Positions 1 to 9,271 are shown, counted from the stretch's first letter. The stretch: 64,000 bases of DNA from Corynebacterium pseudopelargi (GCF_003814005.1 NZ_CP033898.1:1798001-1862000); one strand, 5' to 3'. Made by a program: numbers and translations. Notes: generated by a model from the sequence alone, not told the origin.

Positions 1-391
1 GCCCTGCGACCCAAATCACGTGCCCGGTGCTGATCCAATAGGGCTGCTTATTGTGCCACTCGTAGTAGCCGTCCATGGGGATCGCACAGCGGCCGTGCTG
101 AAAGGCGGATCGAAAGCTCGGCTTTTCTCGCACCGTTTCGGCGCGGGCATTAAAAAGCGGTGGCCCAGAATCGTCGCGTTTCCAGTGCGGAATTAATCCC
201 CATCGCGCCGGTTCTAGGCTTGCCTCCTGGGCATTGTGCGCCCTGAGGATGGCAATGGGTGTGGTTGGGGCGATGTTATAGCGCGCCCGCGGCAATCCCT
301 GGGGTGCTGTGACTTGTTCATAGCCTGCGGTATCGCGAGCAGCCTCAATTAGGGCATCCTCGGTGGTAAATAACACGAAGCGTCCACACAT
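1..391 (-). CDS. SRAP-domain (YedK/HMCES-like) protein, 3' end cut by window edge
   Basis: This is an SOS-response-associated peptidase-family protein, which forms a covalent thiazolidine crosslink to abasic sites in single-stranded DNA and shields them. The first 130 residues are visible. The protein starts MCGRFVLF, so Cys2, the family's catalytic and crosslinking cysteine once Met1 is removed, is present. YNIAPTTP (conserved Asn), [15 protein letters not shown] and the YYEW motif with the catalytic Glu follow in family order. The ATG at 391 is fixed by the need for Cys2. It is divergent from aroA with only 18 bp between the start codons, so both probably have leaderless transcripts from one shared promoter. 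The C-terminal part, including the conserved late His, lies outside the window. Confidence 0.9.
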   Translation of the reverse strand, partial: MCGRFVLFTTEDALIEAARDTAGYEQVTAPQGLPRARYNIAPTTPIAILRAHNAQEASLEPARWGLIPHWKRDDSGPPLFNARAETVREKPSFRSAFQHGRCAIPMDGYYEWHNKQPYWISTGHVIWVAG

Positions 392-409
392 AGCCTTTAT
401 TATGGAGCA
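392..409. promoter_or_regulatory. shared divergent promoter, leaderless in both directions
   Basis: Only 18 bp separate the start codons of the SRAP gene and aroA. On the plus strand TATTAT (398-403) ends 6 nt before the aroA ATG. On the minus strand CATAAT (404-399) ends 7 nt before the SRAP ATG. One A/T block thus supplies a -10 element on each strand. There is no room for a Shine-Dalgarno site upstream of aroA, so leaderless initiation is the simplest reading. No good -35 is visible on either side. Confidence 0.5.
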
Positions 410-1678
410 ATGCCGAAGTTTTGGAATGCACCGCATGTGGATACCCCAATTCGCGCCAGGGTTACTGTGCCCGGCTCGAAGTCGATGAGCAACCGCGCCC
501 TGGTGCTCGCAGCCCTAGCCGATGGGCCTTCAACGATTCGCGGCGCACTCCAAAGCCGAGATTCCTCTTTAATGTGCGAGGGCCTCAAAGCGATGGGCAC
601 CGGCATCGAAGCTGGTGAAACCATCCGCGTGGTTCCAGCACCGCTGCATGGCGCCACGGTGGATTGTGGCCTCGCCGGCACCGTGATGCGCTTTCTACCG
701 CCGGTGGCAGCCCTTGCGCAGGGCACAGTGCTTTTCGACGGCGACGAGCAGGCAAAATCCCGCCCGATGGACACCATCTTGAACGCCCTACGAGCAGTCG
801 GTGTGCAAGTAGACGGCAATAGCTTGCCGTTTTCCGTCCACGGCGATGGCCAACCCCAAGGTGGCGAGGTCAGCATTGATGCCTCAAGTTCCTCGCAATT
901 TCTTTCCGGCCTGCTGCTTTCTGCCGCCCGCTATGGCCAAGGGATGCGTATTCGCCACATCGGCTCGCACCTGCCTAGTACGCCCCATATCGATATGAGC
1001 ATTGCCATGTTGCGTGAGGCAGGAGTGCAGGTGACCCAACCCGAACCCCATGTGTGGGAGGTAGCACCAGGTAGCATCGCAGGCCGCGAATGGAACATTG
1101 AGCCGGACCTTTCCAATGCCACGCCCTTTATGGCCGCTGCTGCCGTCACCGGCGGCGAGGTGTCTATTGCGCACTGGCCAGAAAGCACCACCCAGCCAGG
1201 TGATCAGATCCGTGGCATCTTAGAAACCATGGGCTGCCAGGTAGAACGCCGTGGCAGCGATTTGTGCGTGATTGGCCCAGAGCGCGGTGCACTTCGTGGT
1301 GTGGAACAAGATATGGGCGATATTGGCGAGCTCACCCCCACGGTGGCAGCGCTTGCCGCGCTTGCGCAAAGCCCAAGCTATTTAAGCAATATTGCGCATC
1401 TACGCGGCCACGAAACCGATCGGCTTTCCGCCCTTGCCACCGAGATCAACCGGCTTGGAGGGCGCTGCATCGAGCACCCAGATGCCCTAGAAATCCAACC
1501 GGCGGCGTTGCATGGTGGCCAGTGGTATTCCTATGCCGATCACCGCATGGCCACCGCCGGTGCGATTATCGGATTGCGGGTTGCAGGCGTGGAGGTTGAA
1601 AATATTGAAACCACCGCCAAAACACTGCCCGGTTTTGCTCAGATGTGGCAGACGATGATCGATTCGAAGGAGAGCTAA
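410..1678 (+). CDS. aroA: 3-phosphoshikimate 1-carboxyvinyltransferase (EPSP synthase)
   Basis: The enzyme transfers the enolpyruvyl group of phosphoenolpyruvate to shikimate-3-phosphate, the sixth step of the shikimate pathway, in the cytoplasm. At 422 aa it has the usual length. The substrate-binding segment [10 protein letters not shown] is at residues 21-30, GLAGTVMRF at 87-95, the [13 protein letters not shown] segment near 157, the catalytic-Asp region [12 protein letters not shown] near 304, and [15 protein letters not shown] near 331. The start is the ATG at 410; a TATTAT hexamer ends 6 nt upstream and there is no ribosome-binding site, suggesting a leaderless message. Its stop abuts the rsgA ATG directly, so the two are co-transcribed. 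Confidence 0.96.
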   Translation: MPKFWNAPHVDTPIRARVTVPGSKSMSNRALVLAALADGPSTIRGALQSRDSSLMCEGLKAMGTGIEAGETIRVVPAPLHGATVDCGLAGTVMRFLPPVAALAQGTVLFDGDEQAKSRPMDTILNALRAVGVQVDGNSLPFSVHGDGQPQGGEVSIDASSSSQFLSGLLLSAARYGQGMRIRHIGSHLPSTPHIDMSIAMLREAGVQVTQPEPHVWEVAPGSIAGREWNIEPDLSNATPFMAAAAVTGGEVSIAHWPESTTQPGDQIRGILETMGCQVERRGSDLCVIGPERGALRGVEQDMGDIGELTPTVAALAALAQSPSYLSNIAHLRGHETDRLSALATEINRLGGRCIEHPDALEIQPAALHGGQWYSYADHRMATAGAIIGLRVAGVEVENIETTAKTLPGFAQMWQTMIDSKES

Positions 1679-2668
1679 ATGGCCAGGCGTTGGGATGAAA
1701 GCGATGTGAAAATCCGCCCTGGCAAAGGTTCACGCCCTCGCACCAAAGACCGCCCCCAGCACAAGGACGCAAAGTTCGGGATGGTGGTAAGCAAAGACCG
1801 CGGCCGGTGGGGCGTGGTACTCGATGGCCAGCACCAGCCCGTAGTGGCCATGCGAGCCCGCGAGATGGGGCGCACCCCTGTGGAGGTGGGCGATAGGGTC
1901 GGCATCGTCGGCGATACATCCGGACGCCCTGGATCTTTAGCCAGAATTGTCAAACTTGCCCAACGCACCTCAGTACTTCGGCGCACCGCCGATGACACAG
2001 ACCCTTATGAGCGCATCGTGGTGGCCAACGCCGATCAATTGCTCATCGTGTCTGCGGTGGCCGATCCCGAACCTCGCGCCGGGTTTATTGAACGCGCCCT
2101 CGTGGCAGCATTTGTGGGCAATCTCCAGCCGATTATTGGTCTGACCAAATCTGATCTTGCAGATCCTTCCGCTTTCGCAGCAGAGTTTGCAACCCTCGAT
2201 GTACCCGTGCTGCTCTGCGGTGTGGATGATCCCCTCGAACCCGTGATCAACCAGGTGGCCGGCAAGCGCACAGCGCTCATCGGCCATTCCGGTGTGGGCA
2301 AATCCACCCTGGTAAATCGCCTGATCCCAGAGGCTCAAAGAGAAACTGGAGAGGTCTCAGGTGTGGGCAAAGGCCGCCACACCTCCACTCAGGCGGTAGC
2401 CCTTGAGCTTTCGCAGGGCGGCTGGATTATTGATACCCCTGGTATCCGCTCCTTTGGCTTAGCCCACGTAGAAGCCGACACCGTGGTTGAAGTCTTTGAT
2501 GATCTCCGCGAGGCCATTGAGGCCTGCCCGCGTGGCTGCACGCATATCGGCCCGCCGGCAGACCCACAGTGCGCCCTCGATACCTTCGAGGCCGACTCCC
2601 CTACCGGCAGGCGAGTTTCTGCGGTGCGCAAACTTCTGGTGGCACTGCGATCCAATGAGACGTACTAA
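1679..2668 (+). CDS. rsgA: ribosome small-subunit-dependent GTPase A
   Basis: RsgA (YjeQ/EngC) is a 30S-maturation GTPase that checks late assembly of the small ribosomal subunit. At 329 aa it shows the circularly permuted GTPase order of this family: G4 TKSD at 156-159, then G1 GHSGVGKS at 202-209, then G3 DTPG at 252-255. A zinc site follows with Cys283, Cys287, His289 and Cys298. The N-terminal 30 residues are basic. The ATG follows the aroA stop with no gap, and AAGGAG six bases upstream, within the end of aroA, serves as ribosome-binding site. Its 3' end overlaps the convergent desaturase gene by 4 nt. Confidence 0.94.
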   Translation: MARRWDESDVKIRPGKGSRPRTKDRPQHKDAKFGMVVSKDRGRWGVVLDGQHQPVVAMRAREMGRTPVEVGDRVGIVGDTSGRPGSLARIVKLAQRTSVLRRTADDTDPYERIVVANADQLLIVSAVADPEPRAGFIERALVAAFVGNLQPIIGLTKSDLADPSAFAAEFATLDVPVLLCGVDDPLEPVINQVAGKRTALIGHSGVGKSTLVNRLIPEAQRETGEVSGVGKGRHTSTQAVALELSQGGWIIDTPGIRSFGLAHVEADTVVEVFDDLREAIEACPRGCTHIGPPADPQCALDTFEADSPTGRRVSAVRKLLVALRSNETY

Positions 2669-3891
2669 ACGTGCTTCCTGAGCTCCTTGAGCAGCTTCAG
2701 CCCCGTTTTCAGCCCGCGGCGCACTCCATGTTTTGCGCCCACCCAGAGTTGATGCTCGATGGGCTCAAAGGCCCTATTTGAGCGCACCTCGGGGGCGTTA
2801 TCCGGGGTTGCCCGGAGGTACTTATTGGGCAAGCTGAGCTTGAGCAAGGTTCGTTGCACCTTTGCTAGCTGCTTTGGAAAGCTATCTACGTTATAGGGCA
2901 GATCGAATTCCACACACAGTGCCTGCACCTTGCGCCCTACTTGGGCAAGGCGATTCGAAGGCATATCGGGAAAGAGGTGGTGTTCGATCTGGTAGTTCAG
3001 ATTTCCAGAAAGAATGGTCAGGATCTTCCCGCCGTGGAAATTGGCTGATCCAAGCATCTGGCGCAGATACCACTCATTGTGGTCTTCGTTTTTAAACTGC
3101 TCTTTGCTAAAGGTTTCGGCTTCGTCTGGGAAGTGCCCGCAGAAGATCACGGCATAGGCCCACAGTGATCGCACAAAGTTGGCGGTGGCATTCGCACTTA
3201 GGGTATGGCCGAAGTTCTTTCCAGAAAGTGCGGGAAAGAGCAGGTAGTCGCGAGCTGTTTGGCGGCTGGCCTTCTTGGTGGTTTCCCAGAACTTCTCTGC
3301 TGTTTCCTCCCAAGACTTCCTGCCGGAAAAGTATTTGCCAAGCTCGACATCGTAGTAGCCCACTGCCCACTGAAACAGGCTGGCCAATACGGTGTTAATC
3401 AGCGGCTGGAATGCATGCATTGGGGTCCAGGAGCGATCGCGGGTAACGCGCAATACGCCATATCCCACGTCGTTATCCATGCCGATGACATTGGTGTAGG
3501 TGTGGTGGACGTAGTTGTGCGAATGCATCCACTGCGAAGAGGGGCACACCAGATCCCATTCCCAGGTGCTGGAGTGGATCACGGGATCGTTCATCCAATC
3601 CCATTGGCCATGCAGCACGTTGTGGCCAATTTCGAGGTTTTCAAGGATCTTCGAAAGCGAAAGCAGCGAGGTACCTGCAAGCCAGGCCTTTTTCTTGCCG
3701 CTAAACAGCAATACTGCACGCCCAGCTACCTCCAGGCTGCGCTGGAAGCGGATGAGGTTTTTAATATAGGCCGCATCGCGTTCGCCTAAGTCTTGGGTTA
3801 CCTCGGCTTTGATGGCATCCAGCCTCCTGCCGATTTCTTGAATATCTTCGTCGCTGAGGTGGGAATAGGCCTTGATATTGTCAATTGCCAT
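2665..3891 (-). CDS. membrane fatty-acid (acyl-CoA) desaturase, DesA3-like
   Basis: This is an integral-membrane di-iron desaturase of 408 aa that would put a cis double bond (Delta-9 by homology) into acyl-CoA. The three histidine boxes are complete: HNVLH at 90-94, HNYVHH at 125-130 and QIEHH at 301-305. Hydrophobic stretches lie around 68-85, 163-180 and 240-252. The gene sits 42 bp downstream of a ferredoxin/flavin reductase, the same arrangement as DesA3-Rv3230c in Mycobacterium tuberculosis, where the reductase is the electron donor. Exact regiospecificity cannot be read from sequence. Its end overlaps rsgA by 4 nt in a convergent arrangement. Confidence 0.9.
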   Translation of the reverse strand: MAIDNIKAYSHLSDEDIQEIGRRLDAIKAEVTQDLGERDAAYIKNLIRFQRSLEVAGRAVLLFSGKKKAWLAGTSLLSLSKILENLEIGHNVLHGQWDWMNDPVIHSSTWEWDLVCPSSQWMHSHNYVHHTYTNVIGMDNDVGYGVLRVTRDRSWTPMHAFQPLINTVLASLFQWAVGYYDVELGKYFSGRKSWEETAEKFWETTKKASRQTARDYLLFPALSGKNFGHTLSANATANFVRSLWAYAVIFCGHFPDEAETFSKEQFKNEDHNEWYLRQMLGSANFHGGKILTILSGNLNYQIEHHLFPDMPSNRLAQVGRKVQALCVEFDLPYNVDSFPKQLAKVQRTLLKLSLPNKYLRATPDNAPEVRSNRAFEPIEHQLWVGAKHGVRRGLKTGLKLLKELRKHV

Positions 3892-3933
3892 CGTCGTTAT
3901 CTTTCCTTCAATGTTCTATCCAGCTCGGGTGGT

Positions 3934-4992
3934 TTAGGTCTGCACGCGGATATCGCCTTTGGGCACGCTTACACAGGTGCGTACTCGCTGGCCTGACTCA
4001 TGTGTTTCCCCGCTTAACAGATCAATCACTTCGCCTTGTTCAAGCTGACGCACGCAGGTATGGCAGATACCCATGCGGCAACCAAAGGGCATAGGGATCC
4101 CTGCTGCTTCTCCGGCTTCCAAGATGGTGGTGCCGCTGGCTGCGGTTGCTTTCCCGCCGTTTGAAAATTCGATGGTGCCGCCCTCGGCATCGCTGCTGCG
4201 CTGCAAGCTAAAGCGTTCGCTATGAAAGGCCACATCATCGCCTGCCCACTGCTGCCAATAATCCAGCATCTCTGCAGGACCGCAGGCAAAGATTTCTCTT
4301 TGGCGCAAATCGGGTTCGAGCTGCTCTAGATCTTCAGCTTGCAGCCTGCCTTCGATGGAGGTTTGGCGGATGTGGATGCGGATATCCTTGGCGAATTGCT
4401 CAAGCACCTCGGCAAAGACGTGGTCGTTGAGGCTTCGCACACTGTGGTGGAGCACCACATCGCTTTGGCCAAATTCTTGGCGTTCTTGCATGCCCCGAAG
4501 CATGCTGATCACCGGGGTAATGCCGGTGCCTGCGGTAATAAAGGCAATCTTTGCAGGCACTGGATTGGGCAAATAGAAATCGCCTGCGGGTGCGGCAATC
4601 CGAATGGCAGTACCGGGGCTTGCCGTGCCGATGAGGTGCTGGGAAAGCTTGCCTTTTTCTACAGCCTTCACGGCGATGGAAAAGCGGCCCTGGTTGCTAT
4701 CGGGCGCGTTGGTGAGAGAGTAGCTGCGCCAGACGTATCGGCCATCTACTTCTACCCCGATGCCGATATATTGGCCGGGCTTAAAGTTCGTCTGCACTCC
4801 CCAGCCGGGTGTGATCTCTAGGAGCACCACATCGCCGTGGCGGCGGACATCTTCGATCCGCCCGCGCAGTTCTCTGGTAGACCACAAGGGATTGAGCACT
4901 GCCGAGTAATCATCGGGCAGCAAGGGGGTGGTAAAGCGCTTGAGTAGACCGCGCATGGAAGCGAGGCGGTCTTGCGTGCGAGAACGCGCCAT
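3934..4992 (-). CDS. ferredoxin-NADP(H) oxidoreductase with C-terminal 2Fe-2S domain, desaturase electron donor
   Basis: This 352-aa oxidoreductase would pass electrons from NADPH via FAD and a 2Fe-2S cluster to the adjacent desaturase. The FAD-binding RSYS is at 89-92, the NAD(P)-ribose loop GTGITP at 155-160, and the CGP motif near 237. A plant-type ferredoxin domain follows with Cys305, Cys310, Cys313 and Cys340. The frame is open to a TTG at 5016, but the ATG at 4992 has AAAGG 10 nt upstream and is preferred. It is the first gene of the reductase-desaturase operon and is preceded by a consensus-like promoter overlapped by a palindrome at 5025-5040. Confidence 0.9.
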   Translation of the reverse strand: MARSRTQDRLASMRGLLKRFTTPLLPDDYSAVLNPLWSTRELRGRIEDVRRHGDVVLLEITPGWGVQTNFKPGQYIGIGVEVDGRYVWRSYSLTNAPDSNQGRFSIAVKAVEKGKLSQHLIGTASPGTAIRIAAPAGDFYLPNPVPAKIAFITAGTGITPVISMLRGMQERQEFGQSDVVLHHSVRSLNDHVFAEVLEQFAKDIRIHIRQTSIEGRLQAEDLEQLEPDLRQREIFACGPAEMLDYWQQWAGDDVAFHSERFSLQRSSDAEGGTIEFSNGGKATAASGTTILEAGEAAGIPMPFGCRMGICHTCVRQLEQGEVIDLLSGETHESGQRVRTCVSVPKGDIRVQT

Positions 4993-5024
4993 GAAAGATA
5001 CACCTTTGCTTTGCAAGCGAAATA

Positions 5025-5067
5025 GTTACGATGCCGTAACCCTACGCAAGCAGCGCAAAGATGTCAA
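5025..5067 (-). promoter_or_regulatory. promoter with operator-like palindrome for the reductase-desaturase operon
   Basis: On the minus strand TTGACA (5067-5062) and TAGGGT (5044-5039) are separated by exactly 17 bp, an excellent housekeeping sigma promoter. The perfect inverted repeat GTTACG-GCAT-CGTAAC (5040-5025) begins on the last two bases of the -10 element and covers the expected transcription start. That position suits a repressor. Desaturase genes in mycobacteria are known to be under TetR-type repressors; which protein would bind here is unknown. Confidence 0.6.
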
Positions 5068-5071
5068 CGGA

Positions 5072-5575
5072 CTAGGCTAGCTGCACCAGTACTGAAAGCT
5101 CGCTTGGGTCATACCAAGCCATGAATTGATCAAGAGCATCGCCTACGCACAGCTCCGCATCCTCAACACCGAGGTCGGCTTGATCAATTACCTCAATGGC
5201 TGCGGCCGTAGCCTGCTCATTGCCTTGAGTATCAACATGAATGGCAGCCACCTGATCAAAAGCGATCACTGCAGGATCCAATTGCATCACCGACTCGCCC
5301 AGATCAGGCATGAAGCTAATGGCTGCGTCTGGCACATCTGCCGAAATCACGGCGCGGCGGTGCGGGTGCAGATCATCGCCAATGGCAAGGAGGCGAATCG
5401 AGGCCAAGGAAGCATCCTCAAAAGCAGAATGCGCGATTTCTTCCTCATCGCCGGAGGTATAAAACTCGCGCAACGCGGGAGTCACACCGAAGACATAGCC
5501 AGAACGCACCGGCACTTCGCCTTCTTGGGCAAGGGTGCGCAGCAGCTCGAAGGTGGCAGGGATATAAACGCGCAC
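5072..5575 (-). CDS. conserved actinobacterial protein of unknown function (DUF6912-like)
   Basis: This 167-aa acidic soluble protein starts MRVYIPATFELL and matches my recollection of the DUF6912 family found next to HAD-like genes in Corynebacterium and relatives. No catalytic motif, signal peptide or membrane segment is visible. The start is GTG at 5575, overlapping the TAG of the upstream HAD gene as TAGTG, which implies translational coupling. The two products therefore probably work together or at fixed stoichiometry. Function unknown. Confidence 0.7.
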   Translation of the reverse strand: MRVYIPATFELLRTLAQEGEVPVRSGYVFGVTPALREFYTSGDEEEIAHSAFEDASLASIRLLAIGDDLHPHRRAVISADVPDAAISFMPDLGESVMQLDPAVIAFDQVAAIHVDTQGNEQATAAAIEVIDQADLGVEDAELCVGDALDQFMAWYDPSELSVLVQLA

Positions 5576-5985
5576 TAGAACTCCCCTTGGATGCCGAACA
5601 GGCCGGTAATTTCCACCACGGCACGATCGAATTGCTGGTAGTACACGCCCACCAGGCCATTATCCACCGCAGCGCGAACATTGAGGATGGAATCGTCAAC
5701 CATCACGCAGTCTTTCATCGGCAGCTCAATGGCCTCTGCTGCAAACTCAAAGGCACCAGCCTCGGGCTTTTCCACACCGATCTCACCGGAAAGCACGACT
5801 GCGTCGACAAGCCCACGATCTTTAAACGCACGGATCGGGGCGGCACCGGGGCCGCCTGGATCATTGGACAAAATGGCAATGCCAATGCCAGCAGCCTTCA
5901 GCGCACCGAGCAGTTGCTGCCAGCGGCGCTGCGACTCCTCCGAGCCATCGAGCACGCCCACATAATCAACGATGAGTCCACGCAT
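5575..5985 (-). CDS. short HAD-superfamily hydrolase-like protein
   Basis: This 136-aa protein has a minimal HAD fold without a cap domain. Motif I reads DYVGVLDG (Asp6), motif II is ILSNDPGG (Ser/Asn near 40), motif III is Lys73 in GVEKPEAG, and motif IV is VMVDDSILNV (Asp97-Asp98). The second aspartate of the usual DxDxT/V motif I, the general acid, is replaced: position 8 is Val. Phosphatase activity is therefore doubtful, and a regulatory or non-hydrolytic role is possible. Its TAG overlaps the GTG of the DUF6912 gene. Confidence 0.8.
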   Translation of the reverse strand: MRGLIVDYVGVLDGSEESQRRWQQLLGALKAAGIGIAILSNDPGGPGAAPIRAFKDRGLVDAVVLSGEIGVEKPEAGAFEFAAEAIELPMKDCVMVDDSILNVRAAVDNGLVGVYYQQFDRAVVEITGLFGIQGEF

Positions 5986-6131
5986 CGAAAGTCATCACAC
6001 CTTGGGATAGATTGTTCCTTGTTTTGCCGTTATTCTTTCACATATCACTCCTTGCCAGCGCCCGCCCACGCGCCGTCAAGTGGATTCGTTGCCATAGTTC
6101 ATGCCAACGACCCCAAGGAGGCTTAGCTCAC

Positions 6132-6548
6132 ATGCTGGTTGCAATCCCGGGAAGAAACCTTCTAAAAAAGCTCCCACCAGCACCGCTTCGGCCACATGAG
6201 GCCACCACCTACCCCACGCCCGCCATCGACCCGGCGCTTCGCCAACAAGCCTCCAGCATGCTCCAACACGCCCTTGAAGTAGCAGCGGGCATGCGAGTGG
6301 TAGCCAGCCTCAAGCAGCGCTATTTCAGCGAGCAGGTACGCAGGCACATCACCGCCCGCCTCGTTGGAGGCCAGCGCATCGATAGCTCGGTCAAGCTCGA
6401 ATCCTTGCACCTTCGCATCCACGGCCAAAGAATCGATGCCGTAGGCAGTGCCACCAGCAAAAAGCGCAGCTTTGGTTACCTGGCCCAATTTGAGCCAGCC
6501 ATAGGAAACACCCCCGGGCTTCGCATGAGAAGCCTGAGGGTGCTGTAG
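6132..6548 (+). CDS. Rv3235-family protein (DUF6459-like), unknown function
   Basis: This basic protein of 138 aa has the helical core RQQASSMLQHALEVAAGMR near 40-60, then SLKQRYFSEQVRRHITARL and a beta-like tail (KLESLHLRIHGQRIDAVGSA). The pattern fits the Rv3235 family found next to secA in mycolic-acid bacteria. The frame is open from 6012, but the ATG at 6132 has a full AAGGAGG (6115-6121) 10 nt upstream, so the longer version is rejected. It converges on secA with 15 bp between stops, and its last codons contain the secA terminator hairpin. Function unknown. Confidence 0.72.
   Translation: MLVAIPGRNLLKKLPPAPLRPHEATTYPTPAIDPALRQQASSMLQHALEVAAGMRVVASLKQRYFSEQVRRHITARLVGGQRIDSSVKLESLHLRIHGQRIDAVGSATSKKRSFGYLAQFEPAIGNTPGLRMRSLRVL
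6509..6542 (-). terminator. secA terminator, embedded in the 3' end of the convergent gene
   Basis: Arms 6509-6522 and 6529-6542 pair at 12 of 14 positions around a 6-nt loop (GCATGA). Read on the minus strand the stem is followed by GTTTCC, a short U-run. It lies 22 bp past the secA stop, inside the last codons of the Rv3235-like gene. Confidence 0.6.
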
Positions 6549-6563
6549 AAGATCAGCCCGCGT

Positions 6564-9104
6564 TTACTCGGCAGCGGTGGGTTGCTCCTGCTGCTCGAAT
6601 TGCTTGCGCACCATGAACAATTGACGCACCGTTTCTTCCTTGATGCCGTCTTTCATGGCGTTGAACATATCGCCGCCTTCTTTTTGGTATTCCACCAGCG
6701 GGTCGCGCTGCGCCATCGCACGCAAGCCAATGCCCTCTTTGAGGTAGTCCATCTCGTAGAGGTGCTCGCGCCACTTCTGGTCGATCACCGGCAGGATCAC
6801 CATGCGCTCAAGGTTGCGCATCTGCGAGTCTCCACCGACGGATGCCACCATGGTTTCGAGTTCCTTGTACTGCGCGTGGGCGTCGTCAAGCAAGGCCTCA
6901 CGCAGATCCTCGGCGCCAAGCTCACCGGAGGCACCATACTCGCTGCCCTCGATCAATTCCTCGCTGCTGACCCGCGGGCCGTAGAGCGACTCAAGGGCGT
7001 GCCACAGCGAATCTAGGTCCCAGTCCTCCACATAACCATTGGCGGTGGCACCATCGACATAGGCGTTGATCGTGTCGTCGATCATGTGCTGGACGTTATC
7101 GGCAATATCGGCGGCCTCAAGGATCTCGCGGCGCTCGCGATAAATCACCTTGCGCTGCTCATTCATGACCTCGTCGTACTTGAGCACGTTCTTGCGCATC
7201 TCAAAGTTCTGATTCTCCACCTGGGTTTGCACACCCTTGATGGAGTTGGTCACCATCTTCGCCTCGATCGGCACATTATCCGGCACGTTCAGGCGATTCA
7301 TCATGTTTTCCATGGACTGGCCAACAAAGCGCACCATGAGGTCATCGCGCATGGAGAGGTAGAAGCGCGTGGTGCCGGGATCGCCCTGGCGGCCAGCGCG
7401 ACCACGAAGCTGATTATCAATGCGTCGAGATTCATGGCGCTCGGTACCAAGCACATACAGCCCGCCTGCGTCACGCACTTCGTCGGCAAGCTTCTCGCCA
7501 CGAGCCTTCACGCGGGCGAGTTCCTCATCCCACGCCGCCTCGTATTCCTCAGGGGTATCCACCGGATCCAGGCCGCGCTCACGCAGGTTGAGGTCGGCAA
7601 TGATGTCGGGGTTGCCGCCAAGCACGATGTCGGTACCACGGCCTGCCATGTTGGTAGCCACCGTCACAGCACCAGGCAAACCTGCCTGGGCCACGATCTG
7701 CGCTTCTTGCTCGTGGAACTTCGCGTTGAGCACATTGTGCTTAATGCCGCGGCGCTGCAGCAGCTTAGACAGGTACTCCGAACGCTCCACCGAGGTGGTA
7801 CCCACCAGCACCGGCTGGCCTTTGGCCACGCGCTCGGCAATATCTTCTACCACTGCCTCAAACTTTGCCTCCTGGGTCTTATACACCAGGTCAGTCATGT
7901 CTTCGCGCTGGTTTTCGCGGTTGGTAGGAATCGCCATCACGTGCAGCTTGTACACCTGGTACAACTCGCTGGCCTCGGTCTCGGCGGTACCGGTCATGCC
8001 GGCGAGCTTGTCGTAGAGGCGGAAGTAGTTTTGCAGGGTGATCGTAGCCAGCGTCTGGTTTTCGTTTTTGATCTCCACCGACTCTTTGGCCTCAATGGCC
8101 TGGTGCATACCTTCGTTATAGCGGCGTCCCGCCAGCACACGGCCGGTGAAATCGTCAACGATGAGCACCTCGCCCTTACGCACGATGTAATCCTTATCGC
8201 GGGTAAACAGCTCCTTGGCCTTGAGCGAATTATTGAGGTAGCTGACCAACTGGGAGTGCTCGGGGGCATAGAGATTGTCAATGCCGAGCTGGTCTTCTAC
8301 AAAGCCAACGCCTTCTTCTTTGATGCCGATGGTGCGCTTGCGCTCATCCACTTCATAGTGAATGTCCTTCTTCATCAGCGGCGCGAGCTGCGCAAATACC
8401 GAGTACCACTGGGAGGAACCATCCACCGGGCCGGAAATAATTAGCGGAGTACGGGCCTCGTCGATCAGGATCGAGTCCACCTCGTCCACGATGGCATAGT
8501 GGTGTCCGCGCTGCACCAGATCATCCAAAGAGCGCACCATATTATCGCGCAGGTAATCAAAGCCCAGCTCATTGTTGGTGCCGTAGGTGATATCGGCGTT
8601 ATAGGCTTGTCGACGTTCCTCCGGGCGCATTTCAGACAAAATCACGCCCACCTCAAGGCCGAGCCAACGGTGCACACGACCCATCCACTCGGCGTCACGC
8701 TTGGCAAGGTAATCATTCACGGTGACCACGTGCACGCCCTTGCCCTCAAGGGCATTGAGGTACGCGGGCAGCACACAGGTCAAGGTTTTGCCCTCACCGG
8801 TGCGCATCTCGGCTACGTTGCCGAAGTGCAAGGCAGCGCCACCCATCACCTGCACCAAATAGTGCTTCTGGCCAAGCACGCGGTAGGAGGCTTCGCGGGC
8901 GGTGGCGAAGGCTTCAAGCAGCAAATCATCCAGGGATTCGCCTTCTTGAATGCGGCGCTGGAACTCAGAAGTTTTGGCCTTGAGTTCCTCATCGCTCAAA
9001 GCCGAGTACTCTTCGTCGAGCTCGAGCACGCTTTCGGCGATCTTTTTCAGGCGCTTTACCGCACGCCCTTCACCGACGCGAAGCATTTTAGAAAGTCCAA
9101 GCAC
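6564..9104 (-). CDS. secA: preprotein translocase ATPase SecA (SecA1)
   Basis: SecA drives Sec-dependent protein export at the SecYEG channel. The 846-aa protein has the DEAD motor with Walker A MRTGEGKT near residue 100, Walker [21 protein letters not shown] near 205, the preprotein crosslinking domain, NBD2 ([32 protein letters not shown]) and the helical scaffold. It ends [11 protein letters not shown] with no cysteine-rich zinc tail, unlike E. coli SecA. The frame can start at GTG 9110, but GTG 9104 is 9 nt from AAAGGA and gives the family N-terminus [12 protein letters not shown]. The size and gene context (next to hpf) identify the housekeeping SecA1. Confidence 0.97.
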   Translation of the reverse strand: MLGLSKMLRVGEGRAVKRLKKIAESVLELDEEYSALSDEELKAKTSEFQRRIQEGESLDDLLLEAFATAREASYRVLGQKHYLVQVMGGAALHFGNVAEMRTGEGKTLTCVLPAYLNALEGKGVHVVTVNDYLAKRDAEWMGRVHRWLGLEVGVILSEMRPEERRQAYNADITYGTNNELGFDYLRDNMVRSLDDLVQRGHHYAIVDEVDSILIDEARTPLIISGPVDGSSQWYSVFAQLAPLMKKDIHYEVDERKRTIGIKEEGVGFVEDQLGIDNLYAPEHSQLVSYLNNSLKAKELFTRDKDYIVRKGEVLIVDDFTGRVLAGRRYNEGMHQAIEAKESVEIKNENQTLATITLQNYFRLYDKLAGMTGTAETEASELYQVYKLHVMAIPTNRENQREDMTDLVYKTQEAKFEAVVEDIAERVAKGQPVLVGTTSVERSEYLSKLLQRRGIKHNVLNAKFHEQEAQIVAQAGLPGAVTVATNMAGRGTDIVLGGNPDIIADLNLRERGLDPVDTPEEYEAAWDEELARVKARGEKLADEVRDAGGLYVLGTERHESRRIDNQLRGRAGRQGDPGTTRFYLSMRDDLMVRFVGQSMENMMNRLNVPDNVPIEAKMVTNSIKGVQTQVENQNFEMRKNVLKYDEVMNEQRKVIYRERREILEAADIADNVQHMIDDTINAYVDGATANGYVEDWDLDSLWHALESLYGPRVSSEELIEGSEYGASGELGAEDLREALLDDAHAQYKELETMVASVGGDSQMRNLERMVILPVIDQKWREHLYEMDYLKEGIGLRAMAQRDPLVEYQKEGGDMFNAMKDGIKEETVRQLFMVRKQFEQQEQPTAAE

Positions 9105-9195
9105 GTGCACAGTTCCTTTAACTATTGGCTATCTTTTGCAAGGTAATTGCGATCAACGTAGGTATTGTACGTTTTGGGTCTGTGAAAAGCACGAA

Positions 9196-9244
9196 CACCC
9201 GGACTCTTGCGAGCATGTTCTAGCTCGGCAAAGCAATCCGGGTG
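9196..9244 (-). other. extended stem-loop between hpf and secA
   Basis: CACCCGGA (9196-9203) pairs perfectly with TCCGGGTG (9237-9244). Inside lies a second stem pair, GCGAGC with GCTCGG. On the minus strand the structure follows the hpf stop and is followed by GTGCTTTT, so it may be a weak terminator of hpf or part of the secA 5' leader. The rest of the 167-bp gap shows only an unassigned AT-rich promoter-like patch. Confidence 0.4.
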
Positions 9245-9271
9245 CGGCTATCAAGCAAGCGTCAAATGACC

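Noticed and set aside
6162..6488. Minus-strand frame of 108 codons opposite the Rv3235-like gene
   Set aside because: The plus-strand frame has a full AAGGAGG at correct spacing and the helical family pattern; the minus-strand frame has neither.
7086..8444. Long open frame (452 codons) on the plus strand opposite secA
   Set aside because: Antisense shadow of secA produced by GC-rich codon bias; low-complexity Leu/His/Gly composition, no ribosome-binding site, no family resemblance.
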